NCBI GenBank assembly: GCA_021154985.1 | Contig: JAJNQE010000152.1 | Coordinates: forward strand, 1 to 64,000 | Reading direction: 5' to 3' | Length of the DNA stretch: 64,000 nucleotides | Source: Hydrogenophaga sp. | Lineage (GTDB): Bacteria; Pseudomonadota; Gammaproteobacteria; Burkholderiales; Burkholderiaceae_C | Shown: positions 1 to 8,160 of the stretch, piece by piece | How the letters are laid out: each line of letters starts with the position of its first letter | Position numbering within the stretch: position 1 is the stretch's first letter | Program-made: the position numbers and the translations under genes | Notes under the pieces: model-generated | Databases searched by the model: none | What the model saw: only the letters and a program-made list of their open reading frames with translations | Told to the model about the DNA's origin: nothing

Positions 1-539
1 CGCGCAACGACCTCTTCTGCGCCACGCGCGGACGCGGCGCGTACCTGAACGACCGCCGCATCCGCGTGGCCAAGCGCACCACGCTGCGCGACTGCCTGAT
101 CTCCACCGGCTTTCCGTTCCGCCCGGGCGATGCCTTCCAGACCTACCTGCAGCTGTTCGGTGACGTGATGCCGCGCGTGGCCGGTGTGCGCCGCCCCGGT
201 TCGGCCGCGCTCGACCTGGCCTATGTGGCCGCGGGTTTCACCGACGGTTTCTTCGAAATGGGTCTCTCCCCGTGGGACATCGCCGCCGGCGCGCTGCTGG
301 TGACCGAAGCGGGTGGCCTGATCGGCAACTTCACCGGCGAAGCCGACTTCCTGGAGCAAAAGGAATGCATGGCCGCCAATCCCAAGATCTACGGCCAGCT
401 GGTCGGTGTGACCAGCAAATACAGCAAGTTCGCCAGTGCGGGCGACAAGGCGGCGGTGCGGCAAGCCCGCAGCAAAGGCACGCCAGCGGCGGAGGCTCCC
501 GCAGCAGACGCGGCGGACCAGGGCGACGCGCCCTTCTGA
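1..539 (+). CDS. suhB: Inositol monophosphatase family protein (SuhB-type), 3' part only
   Basis: The reading frame is open from base 3 and ends with TGA at 537-539, so the N-terminal part lies outside the window. The visible ~178 residues carry the second hallmark of the inositol monophosphatase family, the metal-binding stretch [15 protein letters not shown], and the upstream [13 protein letters not shown] segment that lines the active site. Family members hydrolyse myo-inositol-1-phosphate or related sugar phosphates with Mg2+; SuhB also binds RNA polymerase and NusA in enterobacteria (known for the family, not shown here). The last ~35 residues are Ala/Pro-rich and look disordered, which is common in beta-proteobacterial SuhB. 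The gene converges on the kinase gene, with only three bases between the stop codons. The symbol is assigned by family resemblance; another IMPase paralogue cannot be excluded. Confidence 0.88.
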   Translation, partial: RNDLFCATRGRGAYLNDRRIRVAKRTTLRDCLISTGFPFRPGDAFQTYLQLFGDVMPRVAGVRRPGSAALDLAYVAAGFTDGFFEMGLSPWDIAAGALLVTEAGGLIGNFTGEADFLEQKECMAANPKIYGQLVGVTSKYSKFASAGDKAAVRQARSKGTPAAEAPAADAADQGDAPF

Positions 540-542
540 CGC

Positions 543-3500
543 TCAGGCGCGCGGCACGCGGAACCAGAAGCAGGCGCCCTGACCCGGCGTCGACTCGGCC
601 CAGATGCGGCCACCGTGGCGCTCGATGATGCGCGCCACGATGGCCAGGCCCACGCCCATGCCCGGCACATCGGTGCCGGCGTGCAGGCGCTGGAACAGGC
701 CGAACAGCTTCTGGGCGCGCGCCATGTCGAAGCCCATGCCGTTGTCGCGCACAAAATAGGCACCGGCCTCGGCGTCAAACCCCACCACCACCATCGGCTC
801 GCTCTGGTGGCGTGAGTATTTCAAGGCGTTGTCCAGCAGGTTGCTCAGCACCTGGCGCAGCAGCGTCGCATCGCCCAACGCATCGGGCAGCTCGCCCACG
901 TCAATGCGGGCCTCGGGCACCTGAGGCGCCAACGAGTCCGCCACCGCCCCGGCAAGATCGGCCATGCACACCGGCCGGGCATCGAGCTCGACCTGCACCA
1001 CCCGCAGCAGCTCCAGCATGTCAGTGATCATCTGCCCCATGTTGCGCGATGAGCGCGCGATGCGCTCGAACATCTGGCGCCCGCTCTCGCTCAGGCGCTC
1101 CCCTTCCTCTTCAGCGATCACCTGCGCAAAACCGTTCACCGAGCGCAGCGGCGCGCGCAGGTCGTGCGCGATCGAGTACGAGATCGCTTCCATGTCGCGC
1201 ATGGTCCGCTCCAGCTCGGCCGTGCGCGCCTGCACCCGCTGTTCCAGGCTGGCGTTGAGCGCGTGGATCTGCTCCTGCGCGGCCACGCGCTCGCTGATGT
1301 CCAGGTGCGTGCCCGACATGTAGAACGCCCGGTCGTCGCTGTCGCGCTGGTGCACCCGGCCACGCGTGTTGATCCACACCCAGTGACCGTCTTTGTGTTT
1401 GAGGCGCAGGTCGCAGTCGTAAAAGGGCAGCTCTCCGGCGATGTGCCGATCGCGCACAGCGTCGGCTTTCACCAGATCGTCGGGGTGTACCCGGGACTCC
1501 CAGGTTTCATAGGTGACGGGGGTCAGCTCGGCCAGGGTGTGACCCAGCATTTCGGCCCAGCGCTCATTGATGGTGAGCGTGCGCTCGGTGAGGTTGGTCT
1601 CCCAGATGCCGGGGCGCGTGGCGTCCAGCACCCAGGCCAGCCGCTGGCGTTCGTCGCGCAAGGCCTCCTGCGTCGAGATGTAGGAAGTCACGTCGGTGAA
1701 GGTGCGCACCACCCCGCCATCGGGCAACTGGCGCGAACGGATCTCCAGCGTGCGCCCATCCTTCGTCTTTCGCCAGTAGTGGTCCGGCAATGCGACGGGC
1801 TCCATTTGGCCCTCCAGGTAGCGCCTGGCCGTCGGATCGATCAGCTGCAACTGGTCGCCAAAATCGCCCCGCTCGCGCTGGAACTTCACCATCTCCTCGT
1901 GCGTGGGGCGCTTGGCCATCAGTTCGTCGGGCAGGTCCAGCAGTTCGAGCGTGCGGCGGTTGTAAAACAGGATCTGCCCCTCGGGCGACACCTTGGTCAG
2001 GCCCTGGCTGATACTGTCCAGCGTGGCCTGCAAGGCCGCGCTTTTTTCTGCCAGCAGGGCGCTCGTGGCCTCCAGCTGGTTGCGGGTGCGCTTGCGTTCC
2101 TGCAGGCTGCGCCAGGCCAGCACCAATTGCCGCACAGCGCCCAGCAGCGGCTGCAGAAATTCAATATCGGCCTCGCTGTAGCCCTCGGGCTGGTTCGCCA
2201 GCCCCACCATGGCCACCAGCCGGTCACCCACCGCCATCGGGATGCCGAGGAAAGCGTCCATCGGCGGGTGTCCCTTGGGCATGCCCGCTGCCCGTGGATC
2301 GTTGCGCGGGTCGTTGGCGATCACCGGCTGGCCGCTGGACAGCGCCCGGCCAAACAGGGTCTTGAGGTTGCTGAAGGTCATGCCCGCATCGAGTTGCTCC
2401 TCGTACATGCGCCGCGAGGCCTCGTCCCAGGCGATGTTGGTGATGGCGTGGGTGCGCAGGTAGGGCTTGTCGTTGACGTCGTACAGCACCTCGCCCACAA
2501 AGCCGTAGCCGCTGGCCGTGAGCTGGATGAAGGCGTCCAGCAGGCCCTCGAAGGCGCCGCGCTTGTCCTCGGTCTCGATGAACACCGCCTGCGCGCGGCG
2601 CACCGCTTCCAGCATCTGCTGCTGCCGCTCGACACGCTGCGCCGCCAGCCGGGCATCGGTCACGTCGGCCGCGAAACCGTGCCAGACCACCGCGCCACCG
2701 GGCTCGCGTTGTGGCACGGCCTCCACGCGGTGCCAGCGCAGGCCACGCCCGGGCACATCCGCACGGTAGGTCTGGCGCCAGTAGGTGAGCTCGCGCGCGG
2801 AGGTGGCCAGCGAAGCAATGACCTCGGCGCGGTCGTCGGCGTGCACGCGCTGGAACAGGATGCGTGCATCGTTTTGCAGATCCCTGGGCTCCACACCCAG
2901 CATCTCGCGCGCGGCGTCGTTCACGTACAGGATGCTGCTCCTGCCTTCGGGCGACAGCTTCGCCTGGAACATCATGCCGGGCACGCGCTGAGCGATGTTC
3001 TGCAGCAAGTCGAACTGCCGGGCAAATCGCTCGGTGGCCTGGCGCTCGGCCGTGATGTCCTGCACCACGCCAAAGTCGGTCTGGGGATTGCCCGCCACCG
3101 AGGTGTGGCTCAGGCGGGTGCGAAACCAGCGCTGCTCACCGTCGGGGCGGAGCCAGCGGAACTCCACTTCCCGGCTGTCCAGCGCGGCGCGTGCTTCGAG
3201 CCAGGCGGGCATGTCGTCGGGGTGGATGCCGCCGCGCCCGACCGCACGCGACACCGGGTGCTGATACGCCACACCGGTGATGTCGTACAGGCCCGGTGAC
3301 CATTGCACATCCTCGTGTTGTTCCGTCGTCATCCAGTGCCCCACGCGGGCCAGCTTCTCGATGGCAACGTGCAACTGCACGCGCTGCTGCAGCTCCCGGT
3401 TGGCCTGCTTCAAGGCTTCGTTGGATTGTTCGAGCGCCGCCTCGGCCTCCTGCTCGCGCGTGGTTTCGGTGAAGTAGACGAGCAGCAGCTTCTCAGGCTT

Positions 3501-3863
3501 CGCGTCCAGCGCGGTGGCGTGCATGCGCACCCGGTGCGCCTGGCCGCCCTTGAAATGCAGCACCTGAACCTCATCCGGACCCGGCAGATCACGCAAAAAC
3601 CGGTCTCGCTCGGTGTCTCCCCGCCAGTGCCCCAACTCGACCGTGGTGCGCCCGATGGCGTCTTGGCGGGACACGCCCGTGATCTTGACCCAGGCATCGT
3701 TGACAGCGAGCAGCTGACCATCGCGCCAGCGAGACACCGACGCCGGCAAGGGCGCCGCCATGAAAATGGCATCAAAGGGAAGGGTGGCAACCCACGCTGG
3801 CGTCGGGATGGGTGAATCGACGACCTGCCTGCTGGAGGCGGGGTCTGAGGCAGCTTCGGGCAT
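543..3863 (-). CDS. Multi-PAS/GAF sensor histidine kinase
   Basis: This is a cytoplasmic-looking sensor kinase of about 1106 residues with no clear transmembrane segment. In order I see PAS (about 30-135), PAS (170-285), PAS (290-415), a GAF domain (425-590), PAS (610-735), PAS (745-865), HisKA and HATPase. The phosphoacceptor lies in SIAHDLRAPLRSVNGF (His about 900). The ATP-binding boxes are NLLDNALKYS, VRDNGMGF and GMGVGLAI. The HDLRAPL form of the H box is typical of phytochrome-like kinases. I chose the ATG at 3861-3863; the frame extends to a TTG at 3962 without a convincing ribosome site, which would add 33 residues. No response regulator is adjacent, so the partner is unknown. The many PAS domains suggest redox, gas or small-ligand sensing, but no cofactor can be assigned from sequence. 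Confidence 0.85.
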   Translation of the reverse strand: MPEAASDPASSRQVVDSPIPTPAWVATLPFDAIFMAAPLPASVSRWRDGQLLAVNDAWVKITGVSRQDAIGRTTVELGHWRGDTERDRFLRDLPGPDEVQVLHFKGGQAHRVRMHATALDAKPEKLLLVYFTETTREQEAEAALEQSNEALKQANRELQQRVQLHVAIEKLARVGHWMTTEQHEDVQWSPGLYDITGVAYQHPVSRAVGRGGIHPDDMPAWLEARAALDSREVEFRWLRPDGEQRWFRTRLSHTSVAGNPQTDFGVVQDITAERQATERFARQFDLLQNIAQRVPGMMFQAKLSPEGRSSILYVNDAAREMLGVEPRDLQNDARILFQRVHADDRAEVIASLATSARELTYWRQTYRADVPGRGLRWHRVEAVPQREPGGAVVWHGFAADVTDARLAAQRVERQQQMLEAVRRAQAVFIETEDKRGAFEGLLDAFIQLTASGYGFVGEVLYDVNDKPYLRTHAITNIAWDEASRRMYEEQLDAGMTFSNLKTLFGRALSSGQPVIANDPRNDPRAAGMPKGHPPMDAFLGIPMAVGDRLVAMVGLANQPEGYSEADIEFLQPLLGAVRQLVLAWRSLQERKRTRNQLEATSALLAEKSAALQATLDSISQGLTKVSPEGQILFYNRRTLELLDLPDELMAKRPTHEEMVKFQRERGDFGDQLQLIDPTARRYLEGQMEPVALPDHYWRKTKDGRTLEIRSRQLPDGGVVRTFTDVTSYISTQEALRDERQRLAWVLDATRPGIWETNLTERTLTINERWAEMLGHTLAELTPVTYETWESRVHPDDLVKADAVRDRHIAGELPFYDCDLRLKHKDGHWVWINTRGRVHQRDSDDRAFYMSGTHLDISERVAAQEQIHALNASLEQRVQARTAELERTMRDMEAISYSIAHDLRAPLRSVNGFAQVIAEEEGERLSESGRQMFERIARSSRNMGQMITDMLELLRVVQVELDARPVCMADLAGAVADSLAPQVPEARIDVGELPDALGDATLLRQVLSNLLDNALKYSRHQSEPMVVVGFDAEAGAYFVRDNGMGFDMARAQKLFGLFQRLHAGTDVPGMGVGLAIVARIIERHGGRIWAESTPGQGACFWFRVPRA

Positions 3864-4039
3864 GCGTGCTCTGTGGTTGGGGTCAACTGGACCGAGTGTC
3901 CGCACAATGGCTGAGAGAGATTCTTTAATGTACGCCCGCCAGCGGGCGGTGCCCAGCGGCAAACCGCACAGCCAGCGCCTTCCCGAGCGCCATCTACAAT
4001 TCGCGCCCTCCTTCCCCTCCCTTCCCGCGCTCCGACTCC

Positions 4040-4864
4040 ATGCAGATCACCGTCAACCCGGACCTCAAAGCCTACATCGACCCCCTGACCCCTGACGAAC
4101 ACGACGCACTGGAGCGCAGCCTTCTCACCGAAGGCTGCCGCGACGCGCTGGTGCTGTGGGGTGAGGTGCTGGTGGACGGACACAACCGCTACGGCATCTG
4201 CCAGAAACACGGCCTGCCATTTCAAACTGTGCAGAACACGCACTTCAAGACCCTGGAAGACGTGCACCTGTGGATGATCGACCAGCACCTGGGCCGACGC
4301 AGTGTCTCGGACTTCCAGCGCGGCGTGCTGGCCCTGCGCAAGCGCGAGATCCTGGCCGGGCGTCGTTCGCGGTTTTTGGCGTCGACGCCCTCGCCCGCTG
4401 ACCTTCCACCTGACGACACGCCCGTAGCGCTGGCCCCTGAAGCGACGCAGACAACGCCCGCCCGACCGCTGAACAGCCGCGAAGACATCGCCAAGGCCGC
4501 GCGCTTGAGCAGCAGCCAGGTGGTGCAGATTGAAAAAATCCAGAAGCAGGCCGCGCCCGAGTTGGTGGAAGCGCTCAAGGCCGGTGCGATCTCCCTCAAC
4601 GCCGCCGCTGCGGTGGCCAGCCTGCCGGCCAACGAGCAGGTCGCCGCTGCCCTGGCCGGCAAAGACGAGCTCAAACTCGCGGCCAAACGCGCACGCGAGG
4701 CGCGCCGCAAGCCGCCCGAGGCAGAAGACGGCGTTGCGGTCCACGCGCCACCAGACGAGCTGTCCACCCTGCGCCGGAAAGTGGCCGAACTGCAAGCCGA
4801 CAACGCAGCGCTGCGCCACGAAGTGGCGTCGCTGCGCTCGCAACTGGCGGCACAGTCCGCCTGA
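4040..4864 (+). CDS. ParB N-terminal domain protein (chromosomal, function unknown)
   Basis: The 274-residue protein begins with a ParB/Srx-fold domain (about 1-110). It contains the stretch DALVLWGEVLVDGHNRYGIC, which matches the ParB box in which the G-H-N-R segment binds nucleotide. The middle (about 145-210) looks like an HTH-type helical region, KAARLSSSQVVQIEKIQKQA followed by ALKAGAISLNAAAAVASLP, as in the KorB/ParB central domain. The C-terminus ends in a short heptad coiled coil, LRRKVAELQADNAALRHEV. No parA, parS-like site or plasmid gene lies nearby, so a role in plasmid partition is not supported. A DNA-binding or CTP-switch function is the family-based guess. The gene is divergent from the multi-PAS kinase and is followed 22 bases later by the DUF2798 gene, so the two may be co-transcribed. 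Confidence 0.75.
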   Translation: MQITVNPDLKAYIDPLTPDEHDALERSLLTEGCRDALVLWGEVLVDGHNRYGICQKHGLPFQTVQNTHFKTLEDVHLWMIDQHLGRRSVSDFQRGVLALRKREILAGRRSRFLASTPSPADLPPDDTPVALAPEATQTTPARPLNSREDIAKAARLSSSQVVQIEKIQKQAAPELVEALKAGAISLNAAAAVASLPANEQVAAALAGKDELKLAAKRAREARRKPPEAEDGVAVHAPPDELSTLRRKVAELQADNAALRHEVASLRSQLAAQSA

Positions 4865-4886
4865 ACCATTTTTTTGATCACCCCCC

Positions 4887-5126
4887 ATGAAACTGCCCCA
4901 CAAGCTCACCGGCATCGCGTTCGCGGCCTACATGGCCGGCATCATCGCCTTCGTGGTGAGTGCTGCGCTGACCCTTATCAACACCGGTCTGGGCGCCGGC
5001 TATCTCGCGCGGGTGCTGCACGGCTACGCGGTGGCCTTCCCGGTCGCCTTCACCTGCGTGCTGGTCTTTCGCCCCGTCGTTCTCTTTCTGGTGAAAAAGA
5101 CGGTGCACCCACCGCCCTCGGCCTGA
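4887..5126 (+). CDS. DUF2798 small membrane protein
   Basis: This 79-residue protein has two hydrophobic helices, AAYMAGIIAFVVSAALTLIN (about 12-31) and YAVAFPVAFTCVLVFRPVVLFLV (about 46-68). Their arrangement fits the DUF2798 family: a first helix ending in an S-x-x-x-T-x-x-N pattern, then a G-L-G-x-x-Y-L linker, then a second helix with A-F-P. It is predicted to sit in the inner membrane; no reaction is known for the family. The start is the ATG preceded by a short AT-rich stretch after the ParB-like gene, 22 bases downstream of its stop, so joint transcription is likely. The stop lies seven bases from the stop of the convergent sugar dehydrogenase gene. Confidence 0.8.
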   Translation: MKLPHKLTGIAFAAYMAGIIAFVVSAALTLINTGLGAGYLARVLHGYAVAFPVAFTCVLVFRPVVLFLVKKTVHPPPSA

Positions 5127-5133
5127 GCCCGGT

Positions 5134-6240
5134 TCAGCGGGACGCGGGCACCACCCTCAGCACGCGCCCGCTGGCGCTGTCGGTCAGCAGGTAGATCGCA
5201 CCGTCGGGCCCGGCGCGCACGTCTCGAATGCGCTCGCCCAGTTCCTGAAACAGGATCTCTTGCGGGTCGGGCACGCCACCGGCCATGGGCACACGCCGCA
5301 CGCTGCGCTCTTTCAGAGCCGCCACCAAAAAACTGCCCCGCCACGCCGGAAACAGCGCGCCGTCGTACCAGGTCAGGCCGGCGGGTGCGATCGACGGGGT
5401 CCACTCCACCAGCGGCGGCTGTATGCCGGGCAGGCTTTTGTAGGGCGTGATGCGGGCGTAGGTGTAGTCGATGCCGCCTGTCGTCACGGGCCAGCCGTAG
5501 TTGGCGCCGGGCTCGATGCGGTTCAACTCGTCGCCGCCGCGCGCGCCATGCTCGTGTGCATAGGGCACGCCGTCCACCACCACCAGCCCCTGCGGGTTGC
5601 GGTGGCCCATGCTGTAGATCTCGGGCCGGGCCTCTGCTCGCTGGCGAAACGGGTTGTCGGTCGGCACGCTGCCATCGGGCTGGATGCGCAGCAGCTTGCC
5701 CAGGTGGGTGTGCAGGCGCTGAGCGTCGGTGCGCTCCAGGTTGCCATCGCCCATGCCGAGCAGCAGGCTGCCGTCGGCCAACCAGGCCATGCGCCCGCCG
5801 AAATGCTGCGCATCGGTCTTGGCCGGCTGTGAGGTGAAGATCGGCTGCACGTCCAGCAACTGGCGACCGTCGAAACGGGCGCGCACCACCCGCAGGTGGT
5901 TGGCCTCGGGCTTGCCATGGGCAAAAGACAGCAGCACGCGGCCATTGACCGCAAAGGCGGGGTCCACCGCCACATCGAACAAGCCGGCCTGCCCGCGCGC
6001 CAGCACCGGCGGCACACCCGACAATGGCTCCGGGTGCAACCGGGGCTGTCCATCCGGTCCGGGCTCGATCAGGCGCAACCGACCCGGACGCTCGGTCACC
6101 AGCAGGCGGCCACCGGGCAGGAAGGCCAGCGACCAGGGATGCTCCAACCCGCTGGCCACGGTTTCCACGCGATAGCCGGCACCCTGCGCCGACACCACCG
6201 AGAGCCATGCGCCCAAGAAGACAACAAGCACGTATTTCAT
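5134..6240 (-). CDS. Secreted PQQ-dependent sugar dehydrogenase (aldose/soluble glucose dehydrogenase family)
   Basis: With the ATG at 6238-6240 the protein has 368 residues and an N-terminal signal peptide (KYVLVVFLGAWLSVVSAQGA), so a periplasmic or secreted location is predicted. The mature part is a six-bladed beta-propeller of the GSDH family. Visible landmarks are GLEHPWSLAFLPGGRLLVTERPGRLR near the start, GRMAWLADGSLLLGMGDG, MGHRNPQGLVV (a conserved H-R-N-P-Q motif near the PQQ site), GANYGWPVTTGG and RIRDVRAGPDGAIYLLTDSASGRVLRVVP at the end. Family members such as YliI oxidise aldoses to lactones using PQQ and Ca2+. The frame continues upstream to 6432, but that extension has no signal-like sequence, so I reject it. 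The start codon is one end of a palindrome shared with the divergent gene, and no ribosome-binding site lies in front of it. Confidence 0.87.
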   Translation of the reverse strand: MKYVLVVFLGAWLSVVSAQGAGYRVETVASGLEHPWSLAFLPGGRLLVTERPGRLRLIEPGPDGQPRLHPEPLSGVPPVLARGQAGLFDVAVDPAFAVNGRVLLSFAHGKPEANHLRVVRARFDGRQLLDVQPIFTSQPAKTDAQHFGGRMAWLADGSLLLGMGDGNLERTDAQRLHTHLGKLLRIQPDGSVPTDNPFRQRAEARPEIYSMGHRNPQGLVVVDGVPYAHEHGARGGDELNRIEPGANYGWPVTTGGIDYTYARITPYKSLPGIQPPLVEWTPSIAPAGLTWYDGALFPAWRGSFLVAALKERSVRRVPMAGGVPDPQEILFQELGERIRDVRAGPDGAIYLLTDSASGRVLRVVPASR

Positions 6241-6256
6241 AATCCGATCGATTATG
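6238..6256. promoter_or_regulatory. Inverted repeat joining two divergent start codons
   Basis: The 19-base stretch CATAATCCGATCGATTATG has perfect 7-base arms (CATAATC / GATTATG) around a 5-base centre. The outer three bases of each arm are the start codons of the two divergent genes (ATG of the dehydrogenase on the minus strand, ATG of the membrane protein on the plus strand). No Shine-Dalgarno sequence fits between them. It could be an operator or a symmetric leaderless start region; function is inferred only. Confidence 0.4.
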
Positions 6257-6727
6257 AGATCACGCACCCCCAACGAATCCCCGACCCCACGCTGGACGCG
6301 GCATCTCCTGCCGCTGTTGCTGGCCTGGCTGCTGGCCTCGGCCTGGGGTTCGGTGGTGCAGACGCAGTGGAACCTGCAAGCCCTGGTCCGTCTGGACGTG
6401 GCCATCCCGATGGCCGAGCGCGTGCAGTCCACACTGCAGGATCTGATCGGTTTCGCGCCGGTCTACGGCGGCATCCTGGCTGCCGGCTGGCTGCCGGCAC
6501 TGGCAGCAGCTGCCTGGCTGGCTCGCCGCCAGCCAAGCTGGCGCAGCCCGCTGCTGGCCGCCGCCGCCGCGGTGGGCATGGTGGCGGCGGTGCGCGCGGT
6601 GGACGCGGTCGCGCCCATGCCCGTGTTCATCGATGCCACGCGCCACCTGGCCGGCCTGCTGGCCATGGCCGCTGGCGCCGCCATCGGCGGCCTGCTCTAC
6701 GCGCGACTCACCGCACGGGCTGGGTGA
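6254..6727 (+). CDS. Small integral membrane protein of unknown function
   Basis: The 157-residue product has about four hydrophobic helices: LLPLLLAWLLASAWGSVVQT (about 18-37), PVYGGILAAGWLPALAAAAWLA (about 69-90), SPLLAAAAAVGMVAAVRAV (about 98-116) and HLAGLLAMAAGAAIGGLLYARL (about 129-150). The loop LVRLDVAIPMAERVQSTLQDLIGFAP between helices 1 and 2 is probably periplasmic. I do not recognise a named family. The start is the first start codon in the frame after a stop; it directly abuts the palindrome and lacks a ribosome site. The 3' end overlaps the 3' end of the convergent efflux gene by 20 bases. It may share control with the divergent sugar dehydrogenase. Confidence 0.6.
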   Translation: MRSRTPNESPTPRWTRHLLPLLLAWLLASAWGSVVQTQWNLQALVRLDVAIPMAERVQSTLQDLIGFAPVYGGILAAGWLPALAAAAWLARRQPSWRSPLLAAAAAVGMVAAVRAVDAVAPMPVFIDATRHLAGLLAMAAGAAIGGLLYARLTARAG

Positions 6728-8150
6728 TGCCCGCCGCCACCGTGGTGGGGTTGTCCCATCCCCCACCCAAGGCGCGCACCAGCCGCACCGTGGCCTGCTG
6801 CTGCGCCGCCTCCACACGCTGCGCCTGGCGGCGGTTGAGCAACTCATTGCGGCGCGCGTCGAGCAACTCGAGCTGGCTCACCAGGCCGTTGCGGTAGCGC
6901 GTCTCCGAAATCGCGCTGGCGCGCTGCGCAGCACCCACGGCGCGGCCTTGTGCCTGCGCTTGCTGCTGCAGCAGGCGCAGGGCCGAGAGCTGGTCTTCCA
7001 CCTCGCGCAGCGCGTTGAGCACCTGGCCTCGGTAGCTCGCCGCCGCCGCATCGAACTGCGCCTGCGAACCCTGAACACCGGCCTCGCGCCGCCCACCGTC
7101 AAACAAGGGCATGGACAGCAGTGCCCCCACACCCCAGGCACGCACCGACCATTTGAAGAGGTCGCCGAGCTCGGGCGATGCGTAGCCCGCCGCGCCGGTG
7201 AGCGACACGCTGGGGAACCACGCGGCCTGGGCCACGCCCACGCGCGCCTGCGCCGCCAGCAGCGAAGCTTGGGCGGCAGCCACGTCGGGTCGGCGCGCCA
7301 GCACAGTGGCCGGAACGCCGGCGGGAATCATCGGCAAGGTGCGCACAGACATGTCGGGCGTGAGCGAAAAGCCGGACACCGGCTCACCCAGCAACACGGC
7401 CAGCGCGTGCTCCAGTTCGGCGCGCGCGCGGTCCAGCGCGAACACCTCGGCCTCGGTGGCGGCGAGTTCGGTCTCGATGCGGATCACATCGAGCTCGGCC
7501 ACATCACCGGCCTCGAACCGGCGCTGCGTGAGGCGCAGCGTGTCGGCATACGCGGTGGCGGTGTCCTGGATCAGTGCGCGCTCGGTGTCGGTGGCACGCA
7601 GCGCCAGGTAGGTCTGCGCCACCTCGGCCTGCACCAGCAGGCGTGTGCTCTGCAGCAGCGCCTCGCGCGACTGCGCGTCCAGCGCAGCGGCGTCCAGGGC
7701 GCGTGACAAGCGCCCAAACAAGTCGGGCTCGTACGACAGGCTCAGGCCGGTCTGCAACAGCGTGGCCGGGGTCGACCCATTGGCGGTGTTGGCACCAGCC
7801 CCCCGGTCGGCCGATGCACCCACGCCGATCTGTGGCGCGCGATCGGCTTGCGCGCCGCGCACCAGAGCGCGGGCCTGCGCGAGCCGCGCGGCGGCTTCCT
7901 GAATGCCGGTGTTGCCCGCAATCGCGCGCTCGACCAGTGCGTCCAGCACCGGGTCGTTGAAGGCCTTCCACCAGGTGCCTCGGCTTTGCGCCTCGGCGGG
8001 CTGGGCGATGGTCCATTGTTCGGTCTGGCGGGCTTGTTCCTTGAACTGGGGCGGCGCCTCGACCGACGGCGGCAAGCTGGGCAACGCGGTGGCGCAGCCC
8101 GCCAGCACCAGGGCGGCTGCCAGAGGCAGCAGGCGATGGAGTTTTTTCAT
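6708..8150 (-). CDS. RND efflux outer-membrane lipoprotein, NodT family
   Basis: The 480-residue protein starts with a lipoprotein signal peptide ending in a lipobox (ALVLAGC, Cys about 19). It is followed by the two-fold outer-membrane efflux domain of the NodT/OprM/OprN family: WWKAFNDPVLDALVERAIAGN, then ARALVRGAQADRAPQIGV in the first half, and VAAAQASLLAAQARVGVAQAAWFPSVSLTGAAG in the second half. It forms the trimeric channel of a tripartite pump. It is the third gene of the adaptor-pump-channel operon, ten bases behind the pump gene, with a good AGGA ribosome site. Length and domain order are normal for the family. Confidence 0.93.
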   Translation of the reverse strand: MKKLHRLLPLAAALVLAGCATALPSLPPSVEAPPQFKEQARQTEQWTIAQPAEAQSRGTWWKAFNDPVLDALVERAIAGNTGIQEAAARLAQARALVRGAQADRAPQIGVGASADRGAGANTANGSTPATLLQTGLSLSYEPDLFGRLSRALDAAALDAQSREALLQSTRLLVQAEVAQTYLALRATDTERALIQDTATAYADTLRLTQRRFEAGDVAELDVIRIETELAATEAEVFALDRARAELEHALAVLLGEPVSGFSLTPDMSVRTLPMIPAGVPATVLARRPDVAAAQASLLAAQARVGVAQAAWFPSVSLTGAAGYASPELGDLFKWSVRAWGVGALLSMPLFDGGRREAGVQGSQAQFDAAAASYRGQVLNALREVEDQLSALRLLQQQAQAQGRAVGAAQRASAISETRYRNGLVSQLELLDARRNELLNRRQAQRVEAAQQQATVRLVRALGGGWDNPTTVAAGITQPVR

Positions 8151-8160
8151 GGGGCTTCCT

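Noticed and set aside
1164..3299. Plus-strand 711-codon frame opposite the multi-PAS kinase
   Set aside because: Shadow frame; the kinase domains on the minus strand are unmistakable.
4040..4864. ParB-like gene as a sign of a plasmid or integrated element
   Set aside because: No ParA, replication or conjugation genes nearby, and similar stand-alone ParB-domain genes occur on Burkholderiales chromosomes.
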